From Ficedula albicollis (taxonomy: Eukaryota; Chordata; Aves; Passeriformes; Muscicapidae), in assembly GCF_000247815.1 (NCBI RefSeq), contig NC_021685.1:13505915-13569914 (forward strand): a DNA stretch of 64,000 nucleotides. The letters run 5' to 3'. The position numbers and the translations under genes are program-made. The notes under the pieces are model-generated. The model made no database searches. It was given only the letters and a program-made list of their open reading frames with translations, and was not told the DNA's origin. Below are positions 12,217-25,411 of this stretch, piece after piece. How positions within the stretch are numbered: the stretch's first letter is position 1; each line of letters opens with the position of its first letter.

Positions 12217-14369
12217 ACAAGGACAGCTCAACTTCCAGGTAATAAACCCCTGGAAAATGTAATTAGTACCTAAATTTCAATGTACAGAATTTCAAATATT
12301 CTTTTGCAAAATACTCGGTTTAGAAAAGAATACCGTGAGTTGTACCTAGGTGTTCAGAAATCCAAACAAATATTGATGATCTAAAAAAAAAAAAAAAAAA
12401 AAGAAAAACAAAACAAAACTTACAAAAAAAACCACACAAAAAACCAAAAACAAACAAAAATGAAAAACCCGCAGCAAGACTTCATGAACAGACTGGCTGA
12501 CCATTTGTAACATGAAAAAACAAAAATTCCAACATGGTACCTTATGTAGCTCTGGCTACCAAAATCTGCCACAGAAGCACACACACCTGGAGGGAGGGTG
12601 CACCTGCACAGAACTCACAGACAGGACAAGGAGCAGCGGGCACAGAGACACCACCTAAACTCTGCTTTGCAGCACAGGTGTCCAGTGCTGGATTCTGGAG
12701 GTACAAGAAACTGGTACAGGGACTCCAGAGGTTTCTTCCAGCTAAAATTTTCAGCATTCATCTTCCACTTTTCTTTTTGGTACACCTAAAGGCAATAATT
12801 TCACAAAGTCCTCAAGTGCAAGAGTGACAAGATATTGAGTTGCATACATGCCCGTAAAAAATAAGGGGCTAAACTCTCGATCCGTGCTTGCTTTCTATCC
12901 AGTTAACAACATCACTGGTAACCACTGCACTTGATTTGCAAAACAAGACAGAAAGACAGAAAAAAACCCCGGCAGTTTAACAAAAGCAAAATTAGTCTCA
13001 CAAAGACCAATTAGTCTCACCAGAACAAGGAGTAGGAAATAAAGACTCTTTTAATATCTGCTGGTCCATTTCTATGAAATTTAACAGAGGGCAATCACGT
13101 TGAAGATATTCAATTCCCCTGAGCGCTGGGAAAATCTGTCAGGTAGTAAAACAAGAGACTGGAATTATCCTCCTCTCTGAGATATCTGAGGCTATAACTT
13201 GGCTACTGAGCAGCACCCAGGGCCAGGCAGAAGTGCTGCTGCTGGTAACAGAGCAGAAACAACCTGAGGAAGGTTTACAGGACAGAGGGAAACAGGAACT
13301 GGTGCTACTGCAGTGCAAAAAGGACAAAGGGAAGATCCCGTGAAATACGAGTACAGACAAACTAGTAAAGCCTTCTGGTGGAAGGCTTGCTGAGGGGATT
13401 GGGGATAAAGGACAGAAACCTGCAGGCAGTGAAACTTCATTAGTTCCACTAAGCACAGGCATCAATTTGTTTTTAGGAAAGTATTTTGGTTTGTTTGTTG
13501 TTTGCCTCACAAGAATGAACAGGTGTCTTAAAATACTCTGCATGTGGAGTAACGGAGGAACAGCCAATACCAAGAGTGCTCTGTTCAGGCTCAATTTATA
13601 AATGGAAAAGTGATTCTGCATTCAACAGGAAGGATAAAAATGGTATCCTGCTGTTCACAGTGGGAGACAGAATTTAAATATCCTGTAATATAATTTGGTA
13701 CATCACCACATGTCAGGCTTGACTATCCTCATTTACACCAGTAAGCTCTTACACAAGAGCAAATCTTTTCAATCCAAGGCAGTAACTTCTGATTTACACT
13801 GGGACAAGTGAAAGAGTGTGAGGCGCTTCTTATCATAATAAAATTTGCCATCTCCTGTTAAATGCATTAATGGCAGATATAATCACCTGTTAGTATTCTA
13901 TTACGAGATAACAATATCAGCACCGGACTGGAAGAGGAAGTAGATTGTGATTTGTTGTTAAGTAACTTACACCATCATCCACAAAAATCAGCAGGTTGTA
14001 GCATTCTCCAAGTTCAGTTGCTTTTTAATTAAAAGAATAAATCAAATCACAACTAAAAAGAAATTAGAAGCTTTACATTGGGGAAAAAAGTTTTCAAGCA
14101 CGGCTTTAACATCCACCATTATGTTCAATTTCAGATGATACAAGGTCACAACAAAGGTGTCATTTCTTTCAGTAAAGTCACGCCTTAAACTAAATGGGGA
14201 ACATTTTTTCTCCCCCAGTTCCAAATTCTTCCACGGTTCAACAGTGTTAGGCCACAGACAGTTTGTAGAAGACAGTGCCAACAAAGCACCGATCACGACA
14301 GAAATACCCCTTGCCTAAATGGTTCTCATTAACATTTAAAAGGGGAAAAAAACAAAGCGCCATTTCTAA
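12217..14369. other. Unannotated stretch with A-rich tract
   Basis: It holds an A-run of about 19 followed by A-rich interrupted sequence (12383-12470). A Ser- and Pro-rich 160-codon minus frame lies at 13139-13621; its composition looks like antisense purine-rich DNA rather than protein. A short exon-like segment at 13971-14020 is listed separately. No transposon is recognised. Confidence 0.5.
13971..14020 (-). other. Weak candidate internal exon (50 bp)
   Basis: On the minus strand this 50-bp segment is bordered by a T-rich stretch ending AAAAAG (acceptor side) and a consensus donor GTAAGT (13965-13970). Only one of three frames is open and reads TELGECYNLLIFVDDG, ending in phase 0. I do not recognise the peptide. 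Short exon-like segments arise by chance in 64 kb, so this is a lead only. Conservation across birds would decide it. Confidence 0.18.
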
Positions 14370-14417
14370 TGCAAGCCGGCCAACTGGGCGGGATCTGGCG
14401 GCCAGCCCCGATCCGGT

Positions 14418-14480
14418 CCCATTCCCATTCCCATTCCCATTCCCATTCCCATTCCCATTCCCATTCCCATTCCCATTCCC
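14418..14480. repeat. (CCCATT)n hexanucleotide microsatellite, 10.5 units
   Basis: Eleven CCC triplets separated by ten ATT triplets, without interruption, over 63 bp. On the minus strand this is (GGGAAT)n, with eleven G-triplets at 3-nt spacing. That far exceeds the four needed for the standard G3N1-7 intramolecular G-quadruplex pattern. It lies 8 bp from the CTCF-type motif. Length is expected to be polymorphic. Confidence 0.97.
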
Positions 14481-14487
14481 AGGCTGA

Positions 14488-14502
14488 AGTGCCCTCTGCT
14501 GG
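14488..14502 (-). promoter_or_regulatory. CTCF-binding motif, full consensus match
   Basis: Minus-strand CCAGCAGAGGGCACT matches every position of the CTCF core consensus CCASYAGRKGGCRSY. The preceding minus-strand bases are GG, in keeping with the common GGCC start. It sits in the CpG cluster beside the hexamer tract. The orientation puts the motif's 5' side to the right. Searching the rest of the window by eye for the same core found no second full match. Occupancy is inference, but CTCF motifs of this completeness are often bound. Confidence 0.6.
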
Positions 14503-14565
14503 CCCCGCTCGGCTCGCCCGCACTCGGTCCGGGCGCCGCTGCTCGCCTTCTGCGCCACTTCTGAC

Positions 14566-17500
14566 GGGAAAACCTCCAAAGACACCTAATTTAACTGCTG
14601 AAAGTTCTTCTCCTTTTTAAGTCTACAGAATCTGCATAAGGGAGAGTTATAAAGGGGGTTTAAACTTTGCCACAAGAATTGAAGGTCTGTCGGCTTGGCT
14701 CAGATGCTCGAATCCTGTAGGTGGGGAGAGGCAGATGAATGAACAAGAGAATGACCAAGCAGGTGGACCGATGCTAAAGAACACCAGGAGAGCAGGTAGC
14801 TACAATGATAAAGTAGAAGATTAAATGGATAGGAACAGACTGCAGAGGGGATTCAACAAGGAAATTCAAGAAGAGAGAGCATGCAAAAATCCATCCATGA
14901 AATAAGTGAGCCATTTTCACTTTGGCCAAATTAGATTTCAGCCCTGACCTTAACTAGGATGATGAAGTCAGATTTCTCCACATCCTTTTTCTATGGCCGG
15001 GAGGTGGGTAGGTGATACTTTACTTTTTCCTTCTGAAACCTCTCTAAATCTACAGATGCCTGTATATTCAAGAGCTGCTTTCTTTGATTCCCTTAAACTT
15101 TGCAGCAATCCACTTCTTCAGAAGCTCAGCAGGGGTAACAGAAGACTGCTCTATCTTTGAGGAAGGGGGACGGCTTCAGCCAAAGAATATTAGTTATGTG
15201 AAGCAGCAATAAACTCCTCAGAGATACCTGCCTGGACCTGAGAAAGAGAAAATTGCTCCCAAACTATTCTGTCTTTTCCTACGCTTACCTTGCCATTTAG
15301 ATCCATCAAGAAAAAAACAACACAAAGAATTTTTTTTCATTTCAAAGATTACAAGCCAAAAATGGGGAGAAGGTTTTGGGCTGGGTGTCTCTTTAACAGA
15401 TATGAGCAACAAGACTGAGGCAGTAAGAAGGATCAGTAATAAAAACCACAATTAAAACTTAAAATTGATCTCAGGCTGCCCCTATAAATCTTTCATCATT
15501 CCTACCATTAGCATTAGTTAGACTTCTGTAATAAAACAAACACCATTCTTGAAAGGACAGGTAGAGAAATCAGCTTTCATGCTTGCTAACTGAAAGGCTT
15601 GATAAAGGATACAAAGCATTAAGATGCATCCAGATCATTAAGTCTTTGTCTTCAAGGAACTTTCATCATTAGCCAGTTATTTTTCATAGAAATTTTGGAA
15701 GCATGTAAAAGATATTTTATTCTGTTCATATTAACATAAACTCCAAGCACTGGAAAAAAGTAACTTCCCATGTTTTGCTAAATCTAAAGCAGTTTGAGGA
15801 TTTTTAGGATCAATCTTCTGTCATCAATTAGTGGGGAGAAACAATCAGGCTTAATAGATTTAGCCAAAATACCGTTCCTGGCATTGTACCACGTGCCAAT
15901 AGTTGCAAATTTTCTGGAATAGAAATTTATTTTGCCATCTGATGCAAGTGTATGATAAATCCAGTTTTTAAAAGTGCAGTCCATTTCACAGACATAAAGA
16001 GAAAGGCAAGCTTATATGTACATATCTAAATGACCTTGAAAAAATTAAAATATTAATTCATTTTTCTGCTCAATTTAGGCATGCTCATAACAAAAATACT
16101 CATTTGAGTTCTGCTTTTCTAGCAATAGGTGGCACTGTCAAATATCACTTGCATAAGCATCTCTTGTGCACCATATCATTCAATAGTCAAGTGGAACATC
16201 TGCAGGGAAATGTGGCTAAAGTTATTTTCCTTTCTGCTTCCTCTAACAGGACAGAGATTACATCTTGCAGTTGTTTCATTCCCTGTTTTAAACTACTCAA
16301 AAACATTTTTATGACAGTTGAAAACTCGAGAGAAATATGCTGTTAATGTTTTGAAGAATATGCTGCTTTAGACAAGTGGCAAGCAAACAAACACGCCACA
16401 TGCTCCAGCAATCTGTACAATAATACTAATATTTACCAAAAATATATCAAAATGCAGTTTTAAATAGGGATCACCTCACCACTTTCATCTCACTTTTTGT
16501 GACTTGTTAAAATCCTTCATTAAAATTTCCATATTTCCCCTGATTTATAGACAATATTCACAGTTGGCAAATGGCACATCTCTTAGCTTGCAAAGTAAGC
16601 AGCTGGCTACTCTGTCCCTTCAGCTTATTCACCACCTTTCCCTTTCTTCCAAACTCACCAGATTTGTGCTCTCTGCAGCATTCCTTCAACATGCTGGTGT
16701 CTTTTCTTCTCCACTAGTGGTGCACTGGCTCTGCAGCCCTGATTTGTCAGAGATGTTTAACAACTGCAACAGAGCCAGAATCCTGAGCTCACTGTTTGCG
16801 AGGCTGATCATGTACATAATATTGTTTTTGAGACTTGCCACTTCTCCAGTGTAATTTTTGAAGTCCCAACTCCAATATAACATGCTCCTCACCTAAGCTG
16901 TTTACATAAGGGATATGTTTCATAGGAAAGAAAAGTATAGCAGACTAAGTCTCTTTAGGATTTTAATTTCATTTGTTTCAAAATAAAATGTGCTGGAAGC
17001 CCAGAAACAACAACCGGTGGTCCCAAAGCAAAGAAGGAATTAAACATCAAAGCTGTTTGCTTAAGTCTTTTGGTTATTATGGCAAAAACATTAAATCAGT
17101 CTTAAAAGCACGACATGCCATTAGGCAACCTTCTACTCTTTGTGCAGAGTACAGCCACATCCCTGCTGTTTCACAGCACTTTCTGATGTGGAGCACATCC
17201 AGACTCCCCTGGCAGTGCACTGACAGCATGTGTTTCACCCTGCACTGTCCCTTGTCCCGTCCTCAGCCGTTCATCACCTCAGCTGCTGTCCCTGTACAGT
17301 GGTGACACCTCAGCCTCCACCTGCTTTGCTGCAGGGCTTCTTGTAGCTGAAACACGCAGCACGTGCCTTCTGCTTTGGAGCAACAGCCACACATCTGCCA
17401 AACTTCTTTCCTTCCCCAACTGGTTGAAGGCAGAAAGTAAAGATGTTTTTTAAGCAGGGGGCAAGCAGCCCAAATGAAACAGCACCTCCCTTGCTGTACC

Positions 17501-19754
17501 AAACTCACTGTGATCTCAGAAACACTGACTTCAACTTCTGCTCTACTGAAAAATTCTTTCTACCAAGAAATCCCCCAAATATAAACAGTTCCAGTAATAG
17601 TGAAACATATCTGAAACTGCTAGAAAGTTTCTTCTCACCTTTCAAAAAGATCTCTACTCTAGGACTTGCCCTAGTGCTGCTGTAAGGGCTTCTCTTCCAA
17701 AACTCCAAAATGAATTCTTTTAACTACAGAATGATTTACTGCTGAGGTAGCCAAAAGCCAGCAATCAGCTCAGAAGTACAGCAGATGTTTCCCCAGCTGA
17801 AGTCACTCAGTCTAATTCTCTTGCCCAGTGACAAGAAACAGGACATCTAGGACTCAGAACTGTCACTTTCGGTTCTCAGTGAAAAGGAATTAGTGCTAGA
17901 AAAGTTATCAGGCATGAAAATGTTACACATTTAAATGAGATGATAGCTTTGAATAAATGAAAAAATGTAGCCCCCAAAATGGCAGCAGATTTTGTTTTAA
18001 AGGCTTTATTAGAAAAAATCTGAACTGAAGAAACAGTTCTGTCAAGTTTAGTCAAACAAAGCAAAGCAAACAGGCGAGACATCTCACTACCTGGGCAACA
18101 CAGTAACAGCAGTAAAAAAAACAAAACCCCAGTATAGTTTCTTGATGGACTGGGCAGAAATTGTTGGTTGTAATTAAGATAAAATTACTAGCTGATAACA
18201 ATCACATCAATTTTTGTTTCATTGAGTTCTCAGTTACACTGCTTCTGTCATCAACAAATCCTACTATGACATCTCCCATCAGCATTCCAGCCTCTGTTTT
18301 CACATTACTGCCCTGTGTAAATTTAATCTGTATATTGTAGCATATTTTAAAGCGTTCTGTTTGCCCTGGACTCAGACACACCTCCAGACAGCCTCACTTA
18401 GTGCCACAAGTAAACGCACCCAGTTTAGGTGTTTAAACACAGGAAATACATTTCAATGACATCCAGCCTGCAAGTGCCCAAAGCCTGAGCTGAGTGACCC
18501 TGAGGCTGCAGCTGGGTGGGACTGACCTCCAGCCAGAACAGCTGTGCCACAGCAGCCTGACTCTGAGCCATGAAGAGAGATAAGCTGCCCTTGATCCGCA
18601 CAAACTGTGTTTGCAGAGCAGCGGTGGAGCAGTGGCACCCGCTCTGGCCCCGTTCCATCCCGGACAGAGCCCTCCAGCGTGGCCATTCCAACTGAGCAAC
18701 CCTCACAGCAGCCTGGGGACAGCTCGGGCCTGCTGGGCTAATATTCCTAATTACTGATTGCTCTTCACTGCACTTGCAGAGATTTCCTAGTACCCGTACA
18801 TAAACAAGTGCTTGTTTGACTTTTCCTGGTGTCTCAGTCTCTCAGAAATGTCCCACCACGGGGACACACCGCACTTCTACCCCACAGACTGGGAAAACAA
18901 GCTGAGAAATGATGCCTCAGAGCAGTGTCCTCTGATTAGAAAGAACATGGTAAACTGAGATTGAAAAGGCAGATTTCTGCTGTGTGAGAGGAACTGTTAC
19001 AGAGAAACCAACAGGTGTGCTCTGCAATAATTTTAAAATTGTCACCTTGATTTATATATAAGATGAGCATGTACAGCATTACTTGTCCTGAATGATTACA
19101 TTTGTTTAGTTGTAAATCATCAAGGTTTAGATGCTAAGGGCAGCAAATGTTGCATTGATCATTGCTGCAGAGCCAGCTAATCCAGATATCTCTCAAAAAC
19201 CTATAATCTAAAAAGACGTACATTATCTTCATTGAGCAATTAAAATGAAATTTTATTTATGAAAGTTTGGTTAATTCTAATCTGCCTTAAAAAACAAGAG
19301 TAGACTGCAAAAGCATTAGTCTTTTAGAGGACTTTTGAAAATAAGCTACTAGTAAATCTTCCCTGCATGTGGAACAGTATTAAATTTCAGCTCTGCCTCT
19401 AGCATAATTAAGTACCTACCAACAGCATAATACCTTCATTAAATTAAGGTGTTTGGAGTGAAATGTAAATTTGTCTTCAGATATGAGGCTGATATTTCAA
19501 CCCCTCCACAGCCTGAATATCATTATGGAGGACAGAGGAGGGGGAAGCACACAATAAGCAGAGTTACTGAGCACTCCTCTTCTCTGGGAACTGCATAAAC
19601 AGTAAATAGAACCAATAAATGCCCATGTCTGTGCTACCTCCCACCAAGGGAGAAAAGAACAAAACAAAACAAAAAGCTAAGGATATTTTTAACTGCTGCC
19701 TCACTAAAAACAATTACTGCTTTACTAAATCTTATGACATTCAGGTGAAAGATT
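14566..19754. other. Unannotated AT-rich stretch with one GC-rich patch
   Basis: Mostly low-GC unique sequence. Two frames with somewhat protein-like composition occur on the minus strand (15784-15984 and 16686-16892), but neither has a recognisable domain. Long opposite-strand frames overlap the second. A GC-richer patch at 18440-18730 gives several overlapping minus frames at once, which marks it as chance. No RNA gene or transposon is seen. Confidence 0.5.
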
Positions 19755-20047
19755 TTTTTTTTTCATCAGCAACAGCTCTCCTCATGGGAAAAAAAAAAGA
19801 GAAAAAAGTAAAAAAAGCGCTTTCCAAAATAAAAAAGCAACACAAAGACTCAATTATGTGCCCACTCAAAATCTATAGCTCTTGGGTCACTGTCTGCAAG
19901 AGTTTTTTCATCAGCAACGGCCCTCCTCATGGGAAAAAAAAAAGAAAAAAGTAAAAAAAGCACTTTCCAAAATAAAAAAAAGCAACACAAAGACTCAATT
20001 ATGCACCCACTCAAAATCTATAGCTCTTGGGTCACTGTCTGCAAGAG
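19755..20047 (+). repeat. Two-copy tandem repeat, 145-bp period
   Basis: Copy 1 is about 19755-19902 and copy 2 is 19903-20047. Each runs from TTTTTTCATCAGCAAC through an A-rich middle to TGTCTGCAAGAG. Differences are few: CAGCTCTCC versus CGGCCCTCC, GCGCTT versus GCACTT, TATGTGCCC versus TATGCACCC, and slightly different A-run lengths. The unit contains two long A-runs, so unequal pairing or replication slippage is a plausible origin. Confidence 0.93.
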
Positions 20048-20769
20048 CATGGACTGGCTGAGCCAGTGACAGCAGCCTGGCTGCACCTGGCCAACAGGAA
20101 CCATCCCTGTGCTCTCCTCGATCCAGCGCCCAGGGGGACCCTCGGGGGCTCTGGGAAGATGCTCACTGTTCCAGGGGCTCAGAGAGCCTCATCCCTGCAG
20201 CCCCTGGGGCAGACATCCCACTGGCACAGGGCTGCACTGACCCTGGTTCCATGGCCACCAAGTGCCAGGGTCTGAGAGCACCAGGGAATCCACTTCTGCA
20301 CCAGGCCCTGAGAGCCACGTTGTGTCCTGAACCAAAATGCCCAACTTTCCACGTCGAATACAAACCTGCTGACCTGAATATCTTGTGCTCACACTGGAGA
20401 TCTGCTTGAATATCTGTAACTGCATGAGTGTGACATGAAGCTGCAAGGAACTCAAAATATACTGTCTGTGACTGACCAAACAATTGCAGCTCATTTTTGG
20501 TCAGCCAAGACTAACCTTAAAATTAATCTGGTTTTATCTTTATCTATACTTTAAATAAGTTAGTAAAGGTGACACTGACTCAGGTTTATGCTGAAATTTG
20601 TCCTACTCAGGTTACACTCCAAAACCCTTTCATAACAGGCAGAACATAGAAAATATCTGATATTCAATTTCAGGGTTTTTTGGAAGGCCAAGTACAAAAA
20701 GGAGGCATCAACAATCACATTTAAAGCATATACTTGGGAGGAAAAAAAATGGGCAGAGCTACGTACAGT
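20048..20769. other. GC-rich patch followed by AT-rich DNA
   Basis: The first ~240 bp (20048-20290) is GC-rich and gives open frames on both strands; the remainder is AT-rich. An 80-codon minus frame covers 20560-20802, continuing into the next repeat. It has no recognisable motif. Nothing else is identified. Confidence 0.45.
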
Positions 20770-20969
20770 GCAAATTCTTAATTTTTTTCCATTTTCAAAC
20801 ATTTTACCAATTACTGTATCTGTAGAAAGACAAGAACCTGAAATTATTTGTCAAAATTCCAGTTCTGCCGCAAATTCTTAATTTTTTTCCATTTTCAAAC
20901 ACTTTACCAATTACTGTATCTGTAGAAACACAAGAACCTGAAATTATTTGTCAAAAATCCAGTTCTGCA
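20770..20969 (+). repeat. Two-copy tandem repeat, exactly 100-bp period
   Basis: Copy 1 is 20770-20869 and copy 2 is 20870-20969. Each begins GCAAATTCTTAATTTTTTTC and ends CCAGTTCTGC. Only a handful of substitutions separate them: CATTTTACC versus CACTTTACC, GAAAGACAAG versus GAAACACAAG, and AAAATTCC versus AAAAATCC. No gaps are needed in the alignment. Confidence 0.94.
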
Positions 20970-23900
20970 AAAACATTAAGATTGAACAAAATACTTCTGG
21001 AATACACATAATTCAGTATGCTAATACAACAAAAACATGGTCTTGTTCAATATTTCTGTGTCTATGTATATTTCAGAGAAAACATTTTCGTAAAGGTAGC
21101 AAAAATATTACTGTTTGGGGATTTTTTAATGGAAACAAGACAAAACCTAAGAGTATCATAGAAGTAAAAATATTTGGCAATTTATCATGATTTCTTGAAC
21201 ACCACACACTTTTTTGCTCAGATTCTTCAGAGTTGTAACTCAAATATCAAATTTTCATTCCATTTTAAAGTCCAGAAACTCATCTCCAGGCTATTAAGAA
21301 AAAGATCATTAGAATTTACATTTAGAATTTTCTCCTACAGCAATGCTGTATGTCTGAATACACAGATATGGGGTAATAAAATCCTTCCTTTCAAAAAGCC
21401 TAATATAAATGCTATTGTAAAACAATAACTGTCAGTTTAAGAAGGTCAGGGTTCCATATAGTACAGGAGCTTGGAAAGGTAAGAATTATCCATTAATCTA
21501 TCTTACCACTTCAGTTACTTACAGTATAAATTAGAACACTATTAAGTGTCTTCTGGTTTGTCTATGTATCATATATCATGTTTGAAGCCTCAAAAGATGA
21601 TTTACAGGAATCAGAATTTTAGAACATAAATCTTTATCTACTGCAATCTAGGAAGTGTCTACATTAAAAACAAGCTTGTATTATTAAGATGGAATAATAA
21701 TTACTTTTCTGTATTTATCTCCCAATGTTACCACAGCAAAATGAGAAAAATAGCGAACATTCAAGCACTCATTTACAGACACTCTCTTTATAATGAGAAC
21801 AACAATAAAAGCTATTAGATGGCACATAGCTAAAGGGAAAAGCTTTTCCATAGGTCAAATATATCAGTACTAGCTTGTAATAATTAAAACAGAAATATTA
21901 TTCCTTTAAAATCCTTTAATTCTTGATATCCACAGTTCTAATCCTCAAGTCATTGTTGAAGGCCACTTTAATGTTTGTGTTACACTGTTTAAATTTTGGT
22001 GTCAAGGCTTTTTTTTCCCAGTACTAAACCACTCATGCTTCACTTCTGTAATTTATGTCATTTTAGAAGCCCTTAATTTAATTAAAATCTTTTAAAAGTA
22101 AAGAGGTTTGACTTCATTTTCTATATGCAAAGGAAGAGAAGTGCATTACTTGGATATTTTGTTTGAACAGCTCATTTCAAAATTTATTATAGGTTGCTAT
22201 CACACTGAGAAATAATAAAGATATATTTTTAATTACTTTTGCTCACGAGAACAGGCTAATACATATTCCATCAATATTATGATCCCCTTGGATGGAGAGA
22301 AGCTAAATGCTAAGCCAAACAGATTTTAAAGCTATAATTACTTGGTAAACAAGGGAATCATACTAAATAATTATACATTGAGATCAAATTAAACCGAAAG
22401 AAGTGTTGAAGATGCTCTGTATTGTTCCTCTCTTGCTGCTGTGTGCTGCAGTGTCACCGAGCGTGTCATTGTCCCCAGAGTGTCACAGCGAGCAGAGGCT
22501 CCGCGCTCTGCCCGCCCTGGCTGTGCTGAGAGGGGACAAAGGGAAATCCCAGCTCACACACTCCCTGTGCTCTCCTCATGGGGTGCACAGCCCAGCTAGA
22601 CAGTAACAAACCACCAGGTCACTGAGGCAAGGTCATGCAGCAAGATTATTTCTAATCTGCTTTAAAAATATTATTAGGGCTTTTTTATAGGATGTCTCTA
22701 GATAGGCTGTCTGGTTGGCTGAATGATAAACACTGCTCTTTGTAACCAGATTTAAAAAAAAAAAAAAAATTCCAGCTCTTTTGCCCATTCAGGTATTTAA
22801 AAAAAACCTTTTCATCTACAAGGACTGATGTCCTTCTCTGCCAATTTTTTTTTAATTTTAGTATAAGCAGAAGAAGAATCTCCTGAAAGGCCATGCTAGA
22901 ACAGAACACCACATACAGAACACAGATGAGCTTCTCAGAACAGTCTTTCACAGAAGGATATGGGCTGTAAAGACTAAGAATTTCCCTAGGACACTTCAGC
23001 TTCTCTCTTCAGCATTTCTCCTCCACCCCAAAACACATCAATAGTGAGCTTTGCTAAATCTGCAGATATTACTGTAAAAGGTTTTGATACTTCTGCCTTC
23101 TGTTTCCCGGTGAAATCACCTGGTAACAAGGCAGTATTTATCACCTCACATCGGCAACAATATTTCCAGAAAAGCAAAACGTGTTTTTTTCTGAGCACAC
23201 AGGAACATACATGATAAAGGGCTGTGCTTTTCCTGATCCCAAACTTCCCAAGTTACTGAAAATCTTTTCCATCGGGCAGCAGCATAATCAGGGAATTCAA
23301 CCTGACAAAGTACGTGCACTGCAGGCTGTAATGTGGGCAGTACAGGATACTCAAGCTCATCCAAATATTTCACTTGTAGGAACTAGAAACGATGCTTTTT
23401 AAGTGCTACAGAATTATGCAACTGTAGAATGATGTTACAATTTTGTATTCTGGGGTGGATTTGTAATCTTTGATTAGACTAGAGAATAGCAAAGATGAAT
23501 CACACCTTATTAAAAGTTGGTTTTTTTTAAATCAAACCTTGCCATTAAGCTCCTTTTGCATGCTTAGCACACAGAACATTTTGTACCAAATAAAAGTACA
23601 GCAGTAGACATTGGTTTAATCCATTAAGTAGCTCTAACTTGGTCTTTGTTAAAGAAATCTGTAATTCTCATTTTAAATGTGTTTGCTTATCCAGCCAAAT
23701 GTCACCATCAGAACCTGTCCCACAGCCTCTCACAGCCTCAGGACCAAATCCTAACCCAGGCCCTGACCCAGCCCATCACAGCACCCATGGCCAAGGGTTT
23801 TCTGCATGCAGTCACTGACCGAATTTGACCATTATTCCTGCAGGACACAGCTGCATAACCTCTCCTTGCTGGGTTAGCCCAGCTGCAGCACCAGCCCCTC

Positions 23901-24894
23901 TGAGCCCCAACTCAGCTGCTCATCAGGCAGCTCCATTTACCTCAAACTGATGGGCACTTGATCAAAACAAGGCATTTATAGTAACAACTATTAGCAATAC
24001 TGCATTTTCTGCCAAATGCCCTTTCTTCCCATAATGTCAAAGCCTGGCAGTCTGAAGGGAGCAGACTTCTCCCAGCTTAGGGGCAGGTGCAGCTGGAATT
24101 ACTTTATATTCTAAATAGTAAAGCCGTGTCCTGACAATATGCAACTCACCACCAGTACTGCTTCAAGGAAAAGCCAGACTAAAAACCCCCAGGTAGGAGC
24201 CAGTTAGCGCTTACATGGACTACCTAAAGCTTTCATTTAACCCTGAAGTAAAGTTGTACTGAGAAACTAAAGTTTTTCCTCTGAAAATCTCATAGTCTTG
24301 ACCTGCTAACTGACAACAGAAGGGACAAGCTGACCAAGCTAGTGAAGCACAGTTGAGTTAGACAAGTACAGGGAAAATGGAGAAAGCTATTTCCAGAATA
24401 CTCCAAGGGGTCACAGTCCAAACACAATGCATTGTGTCGAGATCTGTAGGGATGTGTGCTAGATCTAGTGCAACAAACACCTTCACTGAGCAGCTGCAGC
24501 AAGGGCTTGCACAAACAACTTTCCAAACTAAACTACTCTATTATTATACAGAATTAAATGGAGTATTTAAATCTAGAAGCAATATAAAGATGAGGAGGTG
24601 GTATGCTATTGGACAGGTTTCAAATTAAAATTCATCTTGACATATGATCAAAATGTTTCAGAAGAACCCATGACACTGAGAAAATGGGCAAGATTTTTCC
24701 TTTATGCAAAAATACTCAACTGCACACAAACAGATGAGAAACAAGTAATTCTGCAGTAAAATAAAAAAAAAAAAAAGCTGTTGGCTGCGGCAGATCACAA
24801 GCTGCACATGAATCAACAATATCATGCTGTTCCTCACTCTCTAAATATATACTATGTTTATATTTATATAGGGCTGTATAAAAAAGAAAACAGA
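20970..24894. other. AT-rich stretch, nothing firmly recognised
   Basis: Low-GC DNA with A/T runs (such as 22751-22769 and 24761-24776). A GC-richer block lies at 22430-22610 and another at 23690-23950. At 23146-23402 frames of 73-75 codons are open on both strands, so neither is convincing. No RNA gene, splice-supported exon or recognisable transposon was found. Confidence 0.5.
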
Positions 24895-25411
24895 CTGAAC
24901 TAATCCTTCCAACTCTGCTCAGTCTCAATTCTGCACAGTTTGCAGCTTTGCACTTCAAGAATGAGGAAAGCCAGACAAGGTCCAGAAGAATGCCACAAAG
25001 ATAACCAGACAAAACATGACCTACATAAAACCAGACTGAAAAAATCTTGATTGTTTAGTCTAAAGAGGAGTTGATGTGGTAGAAGAAGGGGATAGGATAA
25101 GATAAAACACTTTCAACACTTTGCAGATAATGCAAAAATAAAAAGGAAGAAGTTTATCCATATTCATGAAGCCAGCAACAGCAGGCAAATTGCACAAACC
25201 AAAGGTAGAGGTTATGAAATACTTTCTAATGACAGAGAGTGATAGGTGGGACAGAGGTTTCATAAATTGACAATCATTTGAGGCCTTTAAAAATGGCTTG
25301 GCCAAATACCTGATGCCAATGCCATTAAGAGACTGTATCTTGTCCTCAGGCAAGAAACAAACCAGAGTCCCTGTCAGAGTCATCTCCAGTCCTATTTTTA
25401 TATGATGCTGA
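24895..25411 (+). mobile_element. Ancient CR1 LINE, 3' fragment
   Basis: Highly diverged but in the right order for the CR1 3' region. GGTCCAGAAGAATGCCACAAAG (24977-24998, split by drift) matches the family's 'gtccagaggagggccacaaag' segment. ATTGTTTAGTCTAAAGAGGA matches the 'ctgtttagtctggagaagag' segment. GAGGCCTTTAAAAATGGCTT corresponds to the late 'gaggtctttaaaaataggtt' segment. The copy ends near 'CAGTCCTATTTTTATATGATGCTG', resembling the degenerate ATGATTCT tail. It is 5'-truncated, has no intact reading frame, and is probably an old insertion shared among birds. Confidence 0.75.

Larger units (their letters stand above)
14370..14565. promoter_or_regulatory. Isolated small CpG cluster with CTCF motif and hexamer tract
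   Basis: About 200 bp in which CpG dinucleotides are dense (roughly nine in 14505-14556 alone), whereas flanking kilobases have very few. It encloses the (CCCATT)n tract and a full-consensus CTCF site. Retention of CpG implies low germline methylation, as expected at an occupied CTCF site, enhancer or alternative promoter. No TATA box or obvious first exon is seen, so a role as insulator or enhancer is as likely as promoter. Function is inferred from composition and motif only. Confidence 0.5.

Noticed and set aside
13139..13621. 160-codon minus frame
   Set aside because: Ser-, Pro- and Leu-rich composition from reading purine-rich DNA antisense; no recognisable motif, and a second minus frame overlaps it.
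14275..14620. Repetitive peptides (Pro-Phe, His-Ser, Trp-Glu, Gly-Asn) as a repeat protein
   Set aside because: They are six-frame readings of the CCCATT microsatellite and appear in both strands.
23146..23402. Protein-like frames on both strands
   Set aside because: Both strands are open over the same bases and neither has splice borders or a recognised motif.
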